Shown: positions 1-9,069, counted from the stretch's first letter. The stretch: 64,000 nt of DNA from Pseudoduganella flava (GCF_007830495.1 NZ_VLKW01000001.1:124001-188000), one strand, 5' to 3'. Numbers and translations: made by a program. The notes: generated by a model from the sequence alone, not told the origin.

Positions 1-1047
1 GGTTCGCCGAAGCAGATCGGTGAGATCTTCTTCAACAAGCTGAAGCTGCCGGTGGTGAAGAAGACGCCGAGCGGCGCGCCGTCCACCGACGAGGAAGTGC
101 TGCAGAAGCTGGCCGAGGACTACCCGCTGCCGAAGGTGCTGCTGGAGTACCGCGGCATGGCCAAGCTGAAGTCCACGTACACGGACAAGCTGCCGAAGAT
201 GATCAACCCGCAAACGGGCCGGGTGCACACGAATTATGCGCAGGCGGTCGCCGTGACGGGGCGCCTCGCATCGAACGATCCGAACCTGCAGAACATCCCG
301 ATCCGCACGGCGGAAGGGCGGCGCATCCGCGAGGCGTTCGTCGCGCCGGAAGGCAGCCATATCGTGTCGGCCGACTATTCGCAGATCGAGCTGCGCATCA
401 TGGCGCACATCTCGGAAGACCCGGCGATGCTGAAGGCGTTTGCCGAGGGCGAGGACATCCACCGCGCGACGGCTGCCGAGATCTTCGGCGTGGCCCCGGG
501 CGAGGTGTCGAGCGAACAGCGGCGCTACGCGAAGGTGATCAACTTCGGCCTGATCTACGGCATGAGCGCATTCGGCCTTGCCGCCAACCTGGGCATCGAC
601 CGCACGGCGGCGCAGAACTACATCGACCGCTACTTCCAGCGCTTCGCCGGCGTGAAGCGCTACATGGACGAGACGCGGCTGGAAGCCAAGGCGAACGGCT
701 ACGTGAAGACGGTATTCGGCCGGCGCCTGTGGCTCCCCGAGATCAACTCGCCGAACGGCCCGCGCCGCCAGGCAGCGGAACGCGCGGCCATCAACGCGCC
801 GATGCAGGGCACGGCGGCGGACCTGATCAAGCTGGCGATGATCGCCGTGCAGGACTGGCTGGAAAAGGAAAACCTGAAGGCGCGCATGATCATGCAGGTG
901 CACGACGAACTGGTGCTGGAAGTCCCGGACGACGAGCTGGCGCTGGTGAAGGAAACGCTGCCGAAGCTGATGGCCGGCGTCGCCGAACTGAAGGTCCCGC
1001 TGGTTGCCGAGGTGGGTGTGGGGAGGAATTGGGAGGAGGCGCACTGA
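1..1047 (+). CDS. polA: DNA polymerase I, C-terminal part (5' end outside window)
   Basis: The reading frame is open from base 1, so the gene enters from the left and only the polymerase domain is visible. Family A polymerase motif A (DYSQIELR) is encoded from about 373, motif B ([14 protein letters not shown]) from about 520, and motif C (HDE) at 901-909, so the catalytic carboxylates are present. The enzyme fills gaps during excision repair and removes Okazaki primers. The stop codon lies inside a perfect inverted repeat at 1045-1065. The 5'-nuclease and 3'-5' exonuclease domains cannot be assessed. The identification is secure. Confidence 0.97.
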   Translation, partial: GSPKQIGEIFFNKLKLPVVKKTPSGAPSTDEEVLQKLAEDYPLPKVLLEYRGMAKLKSTYTDKLPKMINPQTGRVHTNYAQAVAVTGRLASNDPNLQNIPIRTAEGRRIREAFVAPEGSHIVSADYSQIELRIMAHISEDPAMLKAFAEGEDIHRATAAEIFGVAPGEVSSEQRRYAKVINFGLIYGMSAFGLAANLGIDRTAAQNYIDRYFQRFAGVKRYMDETRLEAKANGYVKTVFGRRLWLPEINSPNGPRRQAAERAAINAPMQGTAADLIKLAMIAVQDWLEKENLKARMIMQVHDELVLEVPDDELALVKETLPKLMAGVAELKVPLVAEVGVGRNWEEAH

Positions 1048-1065
1048 GCGAGCACTGCTCGCTCA
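1045..1065 (+). terminator. Perfect hairpin at the polA stop codon
   Basis: A 10+1+10 perfect inverted repeat (arms TGAGCGAGCA and TGCTCGCTCA) begins at the polA TGA itself. No T-run follows, so it is a terminator-like or 3'-end-stabilising structure, not a canonical intrinsic terminator. Confidence 0.45.
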
Positions 1066-1190
1066 GGCGCCTCCGCGCACTGACGACGCGTGCATCGGCA
1101 GGCGCCTCCGCGCACTGACGACGCGTGCATCGGCAGGCGCCTCCGCGCACTGACGACGCGTGCGTCCGCAGGCGCCTTCGCGCACTGAGC
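1064..1190. repeat. 35-bp tandem repeat downstream of polA
   Basis: Units start at 1064, 1099 and 1134, with a diverged partial unit at 1169. Units 1 and 2 are identical and unit 3 differs at its last bases. Each begins CAGGCGCCTCCGCGCACTGA. The period is not a multiple of three, and I see no credible gene here. The repeat shares GCGCACTGA with the end of polA, so it may have arisen by local duplication. Together with the palindrome at 1210-1272 it fills the 323-base gap before the next gene. Confidence 0.85.
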
Positions 1191-1209
1191 GTGCCGTCGC
1201 CTTGCAAGA

Positions 1210-1272
1210 AAACCCGAGGCAGACCCTGGGGTCAGACCCGCCGGGTCTGACCCCGGCATTTGCCGTGGGGGT
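1210..1272. repeat. Palindromic GGGTCWGACCC repeat, copy 1
   Basis: The core is GGGGTCAGACCC, then CGCC, then GGGTCTGACCCC, followed by GGCATTTGCCG. A second copy with matching flanks on both sides lies at 32491-32555. The core is the same as in the palindromes flanking the transposase at 36 kb, so this is probably a REP-like mobile palindrome. Confidence 0.8.
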
Positions 1273-1370
1273 GGTCCAAAGCCGGCGACCCGCTGCCGTC
1301 CGCCCAATAAAAGTTGGCTTTTCATCACCATTATGTTTCAATTTCCCCGATCACTCATTCTGGAGGACGC

Positions 1371-2246
1371 ATGAAAGACCTGCACAACGATGCCGCGAGC
1401 CTGATCGGCGAGGCGGAGGGGATCAGCCGCCGCGACTTATTGAAGGCCGCGCTCGGCACCGGGTTCGCCGTCGCCGCGCTGCCCGTCACGGCCGAGACCG
1501 TGGTGAAGACCGATAGCGAGGGTCTGACGGCCGGCACCATCACCGTCACCGTCGACGGCTATCCCGTCCCCGTGTACCGCGCCCAGCCGAACGGCAAGAC
1601 GGGCCTGCCCGTGCTCCTCGTGATTTCCGAGATCTTCGGCGTGCACGAGCACATCGCTGACGTCGCGCGCCGCTTCGCCAAGCAGGGCTACCTGGCGCTG
1701 GCGCCGAACCTGTTCGCGCGCCAGGGGGACCCGCAGAAGGAGCCGTCGATCGCCGAGCTGCAGAAGAACATCATCAGCAAGACGCCGGACATCCAGGTGA
1801 TGCGCGACCTCGACGCCTGCGTCGCGTGGGCCAAGCAGAACGGCGGCGCCGCCGACAAGCTGGGCATTACCGGCTTCTGCTGGGGCGGCCGCATCACGTG
1901 GCTGTATGCCGCGCACAATCCGGCCGTCAAGGCCGGAGTTGCGTGGTATGGGAGGTTACTAGGGGAAGTCACTGCCAATACGCCCAAGCATCCTGTCGAC
2001 GTTGCTGCCACGCTGAAGACGCCGATCCTCGGCCTGTACGGCGCGAAGGACCAGGGCATCCCGCTCGACACGGTCGAAAAGATGAAGGCCGAGCTGGCGA
2101 AAGGGCAGTCCGGCTCCACGTTCGTCATCTATCCGAATTCCGGCCACGCGTTCCACGCGGACTACCGCCCCAGCTACGTGGAAGCGGATGCGAAGGACGG
2201 CTGGAAACGGGCGCTGGACTGGTTCAAGCAGCACGGCGTGGACTGA
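1371..2246 (+). CDS. Dienelactone hydrolase family protein with Tat-like signal
   Basis: A 291-residue alpha/beta hydrolase. I chose the ATG at 1371 because GGAGG lies just upstream and the N-terminus then carries a twin-arginine-like signal (SRRDLLKAALGTGFAVAALP, about residues 18-37), implying export. The triad is visible as Cys170 (GFCWGGR), Asp227 (GAKDQGIP) and His259 (SGHAFH), the Cys-Asp-His arrangement of dienelactone hydrolases. The substrate is unknown. A local patch of rare codons (AGG TTA CTA) occurs at 1953-1961 in an otherwise GC3-rich gene. It is probably monocistronic. Confidence 0.9.
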   Translation: MKDLHNDAASLIGEAEGISRRDLLKAALGTGFAVAALPVTAETVVKTDSEGLTAGTITVTVDGYPVPVYRAQPNGKTGLPVLLVISEIFGVHEHIADVARRFAKQGYLALAPNLFARQGDPQKEPSIAELQKNIISKTPDIQVMRDLDACVAWAKQNGGAADKLGITGFCWGGRITWLYAAHNPAVKAGVAWYGRLLGEVTANTPKHPVDVAATLKTPILGLYGAKDQGIPLDTVEKMKAELAKGQSGSTFVIYPNSGHAFHADYRPSYVEADAKDGWKRALDWFKQHGVD

Positions 2247-2329
2247 TTCCCCGGCCGGGCGATTTGCCGATTTGAGCAGAAGAGCGAGCCGGACGGTAAA
2301 ATGTCCGGTTTGCGCGTTCTGTCTGGCCG

Positions 2330-3151
2330 ATGTCGGGCGCGCTCGTTACGCCCACAAGAGGTCCCAAAATCGATCCGGTACTCACATCCATTCTGCTGGC
2401 GACGACGTTCGCCGGCATCGTCAGCATTTCCGCGGCGGCGCTGTTCTCGTTCACGCTGCTGTCGCGGGTCGTCGAGCGGATGGTTAGCCTGTCGGTCGGC
2501 ATCATGCTGTCCACGTCGCTGCTGCACGCGCTGCCGGAAGCCTTCGAATCGCACGCCGACCCGCGCACGTTGTTCGCCACCTTGCTGGGCGGCCTGCTGG
2601 CCTTCTTCATGCTGGAGAAGCTGGCGATCCTGCGCCATTCGCACCACCACGAGGGTGACGGCCACCACCACGCGCACGGCCACGACAAGCACGAGGCTGG
2701 CCGCGCCGGCTGGATGATCCTGCTGGGCGACGGCATGCACAACTTCACGGACGGCATCCTGATCGCGGCGGCATTCCTGGCTGACCCGCACCTGGGCATC
2801 GTCGCCGCCGTGGCCATCGTCGCGCACGAGATCCCGCAGGAGATCGGCGACTTCATCGTGCTGCTGAACGCGGGCTTCTCGCGCACCCGCGCGTATGTCT
2901 ACAACCTGTTGTGCAGCCTGCTGGCGGTGGCCGGCGGCCTGCTCGGTTACTACACGCTGGACCGCGCCAGCAACCTGATTCCGTACGTGCTCGTGTTCGC
3001 GTCGTCCGGCTTCATCTACATCGCCGTCAGCGACCTGATGCCGCAGATGCAGCGCCGAGCCACGCTGCGCGAAACGGTGCCGCAGGTGCTGTTGATCGCG
3101 CTCGGCGTGTGCATCGTGCTGCTGCTGACCGCGAGCAAGCACGCGCACTGA
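2330..3151 (+). CDS. ZIP family metal transporter
   Basis: A 273-residue inner-membrane protein with about eight hydrophobic segments. A His-rich cytoplasmic loop (HSHHHEGDGHHHAHGHDKH, about residues 104-122) and the ZIP signature helices HNFTDG and HEIPQEIGD are present. These residues form the transport metal site in ZIP permeases. The family imports Zn(II) or other divalent metals, but specificity cannot be read from sequence. The start is uncertain: the ATG at 2330 has no good Shine-Dalgarno, and the first 12 residues are not typical of the family. Confidence 0.9.
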   Translation: MSGALVTPTRGPKIDPVLTSILLATTFAGIVSISAAALFSFTLLSRVVERMVSLSVGIMLSTSLLHALPEAFESHADPRTLFATLLGGLLAFFMLEKLAILRHSHHHEGDGHHHAHGHDKHEAGRAGWMILLGDGMHNFTDGILIAAAFLADPHLGIVAAVAIVAHEIPQEIGDFIVLLNAGFSRTRAYVYNLLCSLLAVAGGLLGYYTLDRASNLIPYVLVFASSGFIYIAVSDLMPQMQRRATLRETVPQVLLIALGVCIVLLLTASKHAH

Positions 3152-3228
3152 CCGGGGAATATGTCACACAGCTGTCATACAATGGTGCGAGCATAGGGAC
3201 AACAAAAACAACAACAGGGAGGTGACAC

Positions 3229-4083
3229 TTGCTGTACATCCTGTCCGAAGCAGTCAACCTGGCCCGCACCGGCCACATCTACCTCACGTCGCGCAACCGC
3301 AAAGCGTTGTGCGACGTTCCCCCGAAGCTGTACGATCACTGGGCGCAGACGGCGCACCACGAATTCCCAGGCATCCCGCAGGATGCCTTTTTTTATCTCC
3401 GCGCCACCGACGCGCTGCTGACGTTCTTCGAATGCGTCAGGCGCAGCAACCGGCCGTGCGCGCTGCCGTCGAAGGCGGCAGACTCGGTCTGGCATGCGTG
3501 GCTGAGCTGGTCGTCTGAATCGCTCGACGCGTTCTGCGAGCGCCATTACGGCCAGCGTATTCCCCACGTCGAAGCCAACGCGATGGCGGGCGGCATGGAG
3601 CTGCCGATGGCGATGTGCCTGGTGACGGCGCGCACGATGGACAAGCTGGACCTGGCCGGGCCGAAGGTACCGCGGCTGTTCGCGACGGATCGCAAGCTGC
3701 GCATGCCGGGCGGTTATCATTACTACGTCCACAAGCACCGCATGGTGTATGCGCTGGTGAACAAGTACCGTCGTGCCGGCGCCGCGACGTGGGTGAGTCC
3801 GGGCACGGACCCGGATTTTCTGCTGGCCGCGGGCCTGATCGCGCAGGACGATTACGATCGCTGGCTCGCGCGCTGCATGGCAAGCGCCGGCAGCAATGCC
3901 GCCGCGTCGCGCAGCCACGGCGATGGCGGCTCGTGCGGTGGCACGGCCGGCCTGGTGGGCGGCGACGCCGGCAGCGACGGTGGTTGTGGGGACAGTGGCG
4001 GCGACAGCGGTTGCGGCGACAGTGGCGGCGGTTGCGGCAGCAGCTGCGGCGGCGGTTGCGGTGGAGGCGGCGGGGGCGACTGA
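3229..4083 (+). CDS. Unrecognised protein with Gly/Cys-rich C-terminal tail
   Basis: I do not recognise the family. The product is 284 residues. A TTG start at 3229 is favoured by a strong GGGAGGTGA ribosome site a few bases upstream. The first ~225 residues look globular and soluble, rich in His, Tyr and Trp, with no signal peptide or membrane segment. The last ~56 residues are almost only Gly, Ser, Asp and Cys, with six Cys spaced by glycine runs (for example SGCGDSGGGCGSSCGGGC). Such tails occur in several unrelated bacterial families and may bind metal or be modified; that is inference. It is convergent with the PEP-CTERM gene. Confidence 0.8.
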   Translation: MLYILSEAVNLARTGHIYLTSRNRKALCDVPPKLYDHWAQTAHHEFPGIPQDAFFYLRATDALLTFFECVRRSNRPCALPSKAADSVWHAWLSWSSESLDAFCERHYGQRIPHVEANAMAGGMELPMAMCLVTARTMDKLDLAGPKVPRLFATDRKLRMPGGYHYYVHKHRMVYALVNKYRRAGAATWVSPGTDPDFLLAAGLIAQDDYDRWLARCMASAGSNAAASRSHGDGGSCGGTAGLVGGDAGSDGGCGDSGGDSGCGDSGGGCGSSCGGGCGGGGGGD

Positions 4084-4107
4084 CCCCGGCCGCCAGGTAG
4101 GGGTACA

Positions 4108-4138
4108 GCCCGGCACCCGCGTGCGGCGGATGCCGGGC
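4108..4138. terminator. Hairpin between convergent genes
   Basis: Arms GCCCGGCA and TGCCGGGC enclose a 15-base GC-rich loop, between the convergent stops at 4083 and 4145. There is no T-run on either strand, so bidirectional termination is plausible but unproven. Confidence 0.4.
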
Positions 4139-4144
4139 CGGCGA

Positions 4145-7042
4145 TCAGGCGCGGCGCCGGCGCGTCACGACCAGCACGACGGTCATCCCGACCAGCATCA
4201 ACATCCACGAACCCGGTTCCGGCACGGCCGATACGCCCAGCGCGTACTGGAACTGGAAGCCGCCGCGGTCGCTCCCCGTGATCTCGGTGCTGACGAGGAT
4301 GTCCTGCATGCCTGCGCCCAGCATGCCGAGCGAGATGGCCTGGTCGGCGAAGAACTGCTGCGCGGCGGCCACGCTGTCGAACGACTGCGTGAACAATTGC
4401 GTGCCGTGGCTGCTGACGGTCAGTTCCAGGTCGCTGAAGGTGAGGCCTTGGTCGGACAGCGTTCCTAGGAGGCCAAGTGTCAGGTAGCGCGGCGCATCGG
4501 TGGCGAACTGGAAGTTTGCCGACAGCAAGTTGCTTGGCGGGGCAGCTGACTGGATGCCCATCGTGCCCACCGCGATGATCTCTCCTTTGGCGAGCGCCGC
4601 GGCTGCCGCCGGCGCTGCTGCGAGGATCGGTACCATGCTTGCCGCGTCGGGCAGTGCCGTCGCGGAGGCAAAGCCGACATCCCCCAAGACAAGATCTCTC
4701 GTGCCGAGCGCGCCGCCAATGTTGGCCGACGTCGCCGCTCCCCATCCGGTCCCCCCGTCTGCCGCGCCGGCTGAGCTTGCCGTAGTCGTCACGGTGAGGC
4801 CGCCGGTACCGGTGGAAACGCTCCGTGCCAGCGTGGAGGCCGTTTCCACCCCCGTCGCGTGGGCATAGGCTTCGTTGAGTGAGGCGCCCGTCGCACGCGA
4901 CAGCGCGACGGCATCCACATTGGCGCCCATCGCTAGGGCGGCAGCGCTCGTGGTGCCGTTCCCGCCGACCGCCTCGGCCCGCGCCGTCCCCCTGTTGGAC
5001 TTGCCGAGGTCGGCACGGGCAATGGCCAGGGCATCGGCCTCGCCGGCGGAGATGGCGCGCGCCTGTGCGCTGGCGTTGCTGGCGACCACGCCCTCATTGC
5101 CATTCACTGTGCTGCCGTGTGCCTCGACGCGTGCGACGGCCTGCCGGTCGGCCTGCACCAGCGCGACGCCAGTCGCGTCACCAGCCCGCTCGGATGCGCC
5201 CGGGCGGCCCCACCCCAGCAGCCCCCCGTGTGCCACCACGGTCCCCGTTGCGCGCGAACCGGCGGCGGTGGCGGCCAGCGACAGCGCGGCGTCGGCCGAG
5301 CCGCCGAGACCGTCCAGGCCGTCGGCTCCGTCACCGCCGTCACCGCCGTGCGCCTCGACGGTCGCGTTTATCCGCGCGGCACGCGCGTCGCTGAACGACA
5401 GCCGCGACACCGCGGCACCGCCGGCGCCGCCGGCGGACAAGGGGGAGCCACTCCCGCCCACGCGGCCGTTGGCGATCTGCACCAAGGTCAGCGTACCGCT
5501 GGCGCTGCCGCTGACAGCGTCGACGAGGGTTACCGAACCGCCGGCGCCGTCTCCCGTGCCGAAGCCGCCGGTCGCGCGCGCCCTGGCAGTTGCGTCGCCG
5601 TTGTCGCTGTGCGCGGAAGCCCTCGCGTAACCCGTACCTGCTCTGGCGCTGCCGGCGCGGCTGTAGCCCGCCGCCCCGCCGATCGCGTTGGCCACGCTCA
5701 CCACCGTGCCGGTGCCGCGCGCGTGGGCTTCGGCGGTGGCTGAAGCACCGTTCTCGGCCGTTCCCCCTGCATCGTGGCTGCCGCCCCGACCGCTCTCGGC
5801 GGAGACGGTCAGCGTGACCGGGCCATGCCCCGTCACATCGGCGCGCGCGTTCGCCGTGCCCGCCTTGCCGGCGACGGCGGATCGGTTGCCGCTGGCTGAA
5901 CCGCCATAGGCACCGCGGCTGTCCAACCGGATGGTGAGCGCCGTTGCTTGGGTATCGTGCAACGTCAGCTGCACGTCCGCGTCGCCGCCCGCGCCGGCCG
6001 CGGCATCGCTGCTGCCACCGGGGCCGGCGTTCCCGTACAAGTTGAGCTGCAGGGTGCCATGCGTGGCGAGCGTCAGCGCGTCCCGTACCGTGACGCCGCT
6101 GCCATTGCCACCCTTCGCGCCACGCAGCCCATAGCCGCCTGCACCACCTTCGATCCGGGTGGTCAGCGCAAGAGGACCGTTGCCGCCGGACGCGTTGACG
6201 ACCGCCGCTGCCGCGCCCCCATCGCCCGCGCGCTGGCCCGCGCCATAGGCGTTGCCGCCCATGCCACCGGTCACGTCGACCGTGCCCTGGTAGCCGGCCG
6301 CGTTGCTGGCATCGAGCGTTGCGAACGCGGCGCCGCCCGCGCCACCGTTGCCGTTGCCGGCGCCATCGGCGTAAACCGTCGCGTTGCCGCCCCGGCCGCC
6401 CCTGACGTTGATGTTTGTCTCGGCAATGGTGGCAGCGTTCTGCGCGACTCTCGCCCGGGCGCTGGCGGCGCCGCCGGCACCGCCTCCAGCACTGCCGTGG
6501 CCCGCTCGGCCGCCATCCGTCCTCAGGGTAACGGCGGCGGCCTGACCGCCGGTACCGCCGAGCGTCGCCTCGAGGGCCGCCGTGCCACCGCTGCCGCCGA
6601 CGGCCTCCGCTCCCGCTGCGGCACCGGCGCCGGCCACGCCCGCGGCGCCCGCGCTGCCGCCCGTGCCGCCCGTAACCCACACGATGGTGCTCGCCGGGGC
6701 CAGGCGGCTGTCGTTCAGCGTCAGGCTGGTTGCCGCGCCCGCGCCACCCGCACCGGCCGCGCCGCCGTTCTGCCCCGTGGCGCCCGCTGCACCGTTGCCG
6801 CCCTTGCCGCCGGCACCGCCGTTGACCTCGAGGTCGTCGAACAGCGTACGCGATACCGTAAAGGCCGGTGCGGCACCCCCGGCCGTGCCGGCGGCGCCGG
6901 CCGTCGCGCCGTTCTGGCCCGGCGTGCCCGCGGGACCGGTAGTGGCGCCGTACGCGTGGCCCACGGATGCCGCCAGCAGCAACGGGAGCAACTGGCGACC
7001 GCGCAGGGATGTGGCGTGACGATGCAGACTCGCATGCTTCAT
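4145..7042 (-). CDS. Large Gly/Ala-rich PEP-CTERM sorted surface protein
   Basis: A 965-residue exported protein. I chose the ATG at 7042, which follows GAGGAG and gives a signal peptide (hydrophobic LLPLLLAASVGHAYG). The mature region is a long run of Gly/Ala/Thr/Asn-rich imperfect repeats of the GGxGGxGG kind with a collagen-like stretch near the N-terminus. It ends with VPEPGSW, a transmembrane helix and RRRR, the PEP-CTERM signal recognised by exosortase. The signal implies exosortase processing and delivery to the outer surface or exopolysaccharide matrix. No exosortase gene lies in this window. The function of the repeats is unknown. Confidence 0.88.
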   Translation of the reverse strand: MKHASLHRHATSLRGRQLLPLLLAASVGHAYGATTGPAGTPGQNGATAGAAGTAGGAAPAFTVSRTLFDDLEVNGGAGGKGGNGAAGATGQNGGAAGAGGAGAATSLTLNDSRLAPASTIVWVTGGTGGSAGAAGVAGAGAAAGAEAVGGSGGTAALEATLGGTGGQAAAVTLRTDGGRAGHGSAGGGAGGAASARARVAQNAATIAETNINVRGGRGGNATVYADGAGNGNGGAGGAAFATLDASNAAGYQGTVDVTGGMGGNAYGAGQRAGDGGAAAAVVNASGGNGPLALTTRIEGGAGGYGLRGAKGGNGSGVTVRDALTLATHGTLQLNLYGNAGPGGSSDAAAGAGGDADVQLTLHDTQATALTIRLDSRGAYGGSASGNRSAVAGKAGTANARADVTGHGPVTLTVSAESGRGGSHDAGGTAENGASATAEAHARGTGTVVSVANAIGGAAGYSRAGSARAGTGYARASAHSDNGDATARARATGGFGTGDGAGGSVTLVDAVSGSASGTLTLVQIANGRVGGSGSPLSAGGAGGAAVSRLSFSDARAARINATVEAHGGDGGDGADGLDGLGGSADAALSLAATAAGSRATGTVVAHGGLLGWGRPGASERAGDATGVALVQADRQAVARVEAHGSTVNGNEGVVASNASAQARAISAGEADALAIARADLGKSNRGTARAEAVGGNGTTSAAALAMGANVDAVALSRATGASLNEAYAHATGVETASTLARSVSTGTGGLTVTTTASSAGAADGGTGWGAATSANIGGALGTRDLVLGDVGFASATALPDAASMVPILAAAPAAAAALAKGEIIAVGTMGIQSAAPPSNLLSANFQFATDAPRYLTLGLLGTLSDQGLTFSDLELTVSSHGTQLFTQSFDSVAAAQQFFADQAISLGMLGAGMQDILVSTEITGSDRGGFQFQYALGVSAVPEPGSWMLMLVGMTVVLVVTRRRRA

Positions 7043-7265
7043 TGACGATTCTCCTCTGAAGTGATGGGGAAGGGGGCAACGGCGGAAATCTCGCAACCGC
7101 AATCGTATGTTATTTTTTTTATATCGTCCCGACGATCATCCCTATCGGACTGCAAGCCAGCGCCTTCGGTGGCGCCGCGCGATAAGCAAAACGCACTTTT
7201 CAAGAAGCACAACGCAATCGTCGTACGGCCGGGCGCTCCTATACTCGTTCGCAACAGGAGACACG

Positions 7266-7313
7266 ATGACGACGCGCGCGCCGGCCACCGCCACGCGGCA
7301 CCCGCCGGCCTGA
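7266..7313 (+). CDS. Possible 15-residue leader peptide
   Basis: An ATG at 7266 lies five bases after AGGAG and opens a 15-codon frame, MTTRAPATATRHPPA, ending in TGA. Four of the 15 residues are Thr. It precedes a terminator-like hairpin and then the tannase-like gene, the arrangement of a translated attenuator leader. Very short frames arise by chance, so the evidence is only the ribosome site and position. Confidence 0.3.
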   Translation: MTTRAPATATRHPPA

Positions 7314-7355
7314 CCCGCTTCCCCGTTCGACACCGATACGGCGTTCCACCCGCCA

Positions 7356-7379
7356 GGGCGGGCTGCGCCCCGATTTTTT
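7356..7379 (+). terminator. Terminator-like hairpin in the leader of the tannase-like gene
   Basis: Stem GGGCG/CGCCC with loop GGCTG is followed by CGA and six T residues. An upstream CCCGC at 7349-7353 can pair with GCGGG at 7358-7362, which would break the terminator stem. That gives two mutually exclusive structures, as expected for attenuation. Confidence 0.45.
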
Positions 7380-7398
7380 ACAACCACAAGGAGACTGC

Positions 7399-9069
7399 AT
7401 GCATTCAATCGGCCAACGCGCACTCGGCGCACTGTTACTGACCTCGCTGGCCGCCTGCGGCTCGGGCAATGGCGGCACGCCCGGCGCCGGCGCGTTCGAC
7501 GGCGCGCTGACGTTCGACCCCGCGAAGTACACGACGATCAACGTCACGATCGACGGCGCGCAGGTGCCGGTGCGCTGGTACAAGGAGGTGTGCTACGTGG
7601 CGAAACCGGTGGCGGCCAGCGCCACGCAGGCCACGCTGATGGGCACCAGCACGACGATCGCGAATACGCAGTGCGGCTACCAGAGCATGAACATCTTCGT
7701 GCCCGAGAGTTCCTCGGCCAGTCAGGACACGGCGCTGTACTTCGCCGTCAACAACGGCGGCTGGTTCGCCAGCTACATCAAGGCCAGCGTGACGGACGGC
7801 GCCAGCTACGACAGCGCGACCAGCAACGTGGCCGCCGCGCTGAAGGCGGGCTATGTGTACATCGACGTCGCCACGCGCAGCCGCGGCATGACGGCGGCCG
7901 ACGGCAGCTGGGCGGGCAAGGCGCCGGCGCCTGTGGTCGACGCGAAGGCGGCGATCCGCTACCTGCGCCTGAACGACGTGCTGATGCCGGGCAGCGCCAA
8001 CCGCATCGTCGTCAACGGCACCAGCGGCGGCGGCGGGCTGTCGTCGGTCATCGGCGCCTCCGGCAACAGCGCGGACTATCTGCCTTACCTCGCCGCGATC
8101 GGCGCGGCCGGCATCGATGCGAACGGCCGCAGCACGCTGCGCGACGACGTCCTCGCCATCAACGCCTACTGCCCGATCACGGACCTTGGCAATGCGGACC
8201 TGGCCTACGAATGGCTGTACACGACGCTGGGCACGCGCGCGGCCGTGGGCCGCAACCCGAACCCCACGGGCAGCGCGCAACTGGCCGCGAAGTTCCCCGC
8301 CTATCAGGCCGGCCTGAGGCTGAGCAACGGCAGCGGCGCGGCCCTGACGGCCGAAAACATGCTGGCGCAGATCCGCCAGGAAGTGATCCACTCGGCCGAG
8401 GTGTACATGGCGGGCGGCGGCACGATCCCGAACCTTGGCGAGAACATGACGTTCACCGCAGGCGGCATGGGCGGCCCGGCGACGACCGTCACCTACGTGA
8501 ACGACTGGCTCACGGTCGACAACGCGGCGCGCAAGGTCGTGTCGATCGACATGACGAAGTACCTGAAGTTCGTCGCCACGCAGGCCACGCTGAAGGCCGC
8601 GCCGGCGTTCGACCAGACGGGCCTGACGGTCACCGCGTCGAGCGGCGAATCGAATTTGTTCGGCACCAGCGCGCAGAAGTACTCGAACTTCACCGAGTAC
8701 GGCTGGGACAACAACGACGTGCACGGCGACGGCATCGGCTACGACGACACGGGCATCACGGCCAGCCGGTACTTCAGCCTGGCGACGACGCCCGTGCTGA
8801 ATCAGGTCCGGCTGATCAACCCGATGGCCTACATCGGCACCGGCACGGACACGGCGCCGTACTGGTACGTGCGGCACGGCACGCGCGATCGCGACACGGC
8901 GTTCACGGTATCGATCAACCTGACGCGCGCGCTGCAGGCCGATCCGAAGGTGCAGGAAGTGAACTACCGGCTGGCGTGGAACCAGCCGCATGCGGGCAAC
9001 TACGACGTGCCGGAGGCGATGGCGTGGATTGCCGCGACGTTGAAGGCCGCGGCGGCGCGCGGGCTGTAA
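7399..9069 (+). CDS. Tannase-like (subtype B) alpha/beta hydrolase lipoprotein
   Basis: A 556-residue protein with a lipoprotein signal: a hydrophobic stretch ending LAAC, lipidated Cys about residue 20. AAGGAG precedes the ATG. The nucleophile elbow GTSGGG places Ser209. Asp497 (HGTRDRD) and His531 (NQPHAGNY) complete a plausible triad in the spacing seen in subtype B tannases and related feruloyl-ester hydrolases. A membrane-anchored, periplasmic or surface esterase acting on plant gallate or phenolic esters is a reasonable inference, not proven. The leader has attenuator-like features. It converges with the sulfurtransferase gene, 24 bases away. Confidence 0.8.
   Translation: MHSIGQRALGALLLTSLAACGSGNGGTPGAGAFDGALTFDPAKYTTINVTIDGAQVPVRWYKEVCYVAKPVAASATQATLMGTSTTIANTQCGYQSMNIFVPESSSASQDTALYFAVNNGGWFASYIKASVTDGASYDSATSNVAAALKAGYVYIDVATRSRGMTAADGSWAGKAPAPVVDAKAAIRYLRLNDVLMPGSANRIVVNGTSGGGGLSSVIGASGNSADYLPYLAAIGAAGIDANGRSTLRDDVLAINAYCPITDLGNADLAYEWLYTTLGTRAAVGRNPNPTGSAQLAAKFPAYQAGLRLSNGSGAALTAENMLAQIRQEVIHSAEVYMAGGGTIPNLGENMTFTAGGMGGPATTVTYVNDWLTVDNAARKVVSIDMTKYLKFVATQATLKAAPAFDQTGLTVTASSGESNLFGTSAQKYSNFTEYGWDNNDVHGDGIGYDDTGITASRYFSLATTPVLNQVRLINPMAYIGTGTDTAPYWYVRHGTRDRDTAFTVSINLTRALQADPKVQEVNYRLAWNQPHAGNYDVPEAMAWIAATLKAAAARGL

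Larger units (their letters stand above)
7043..7398. other. 356-base intergenic region with AT-rich promoter segment
   Basis: This lies between the PEP-CTERM gene and the tannase-like gene. It holds an AT-rich stretch around 7105-7130 likely to carry promoter elements, a 15-codon reading frame at 7266-7313 with its own ribosome site, and a terminator-like hairpin at 7356-7379. I see nothing else definable. Confidence 0.5.
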
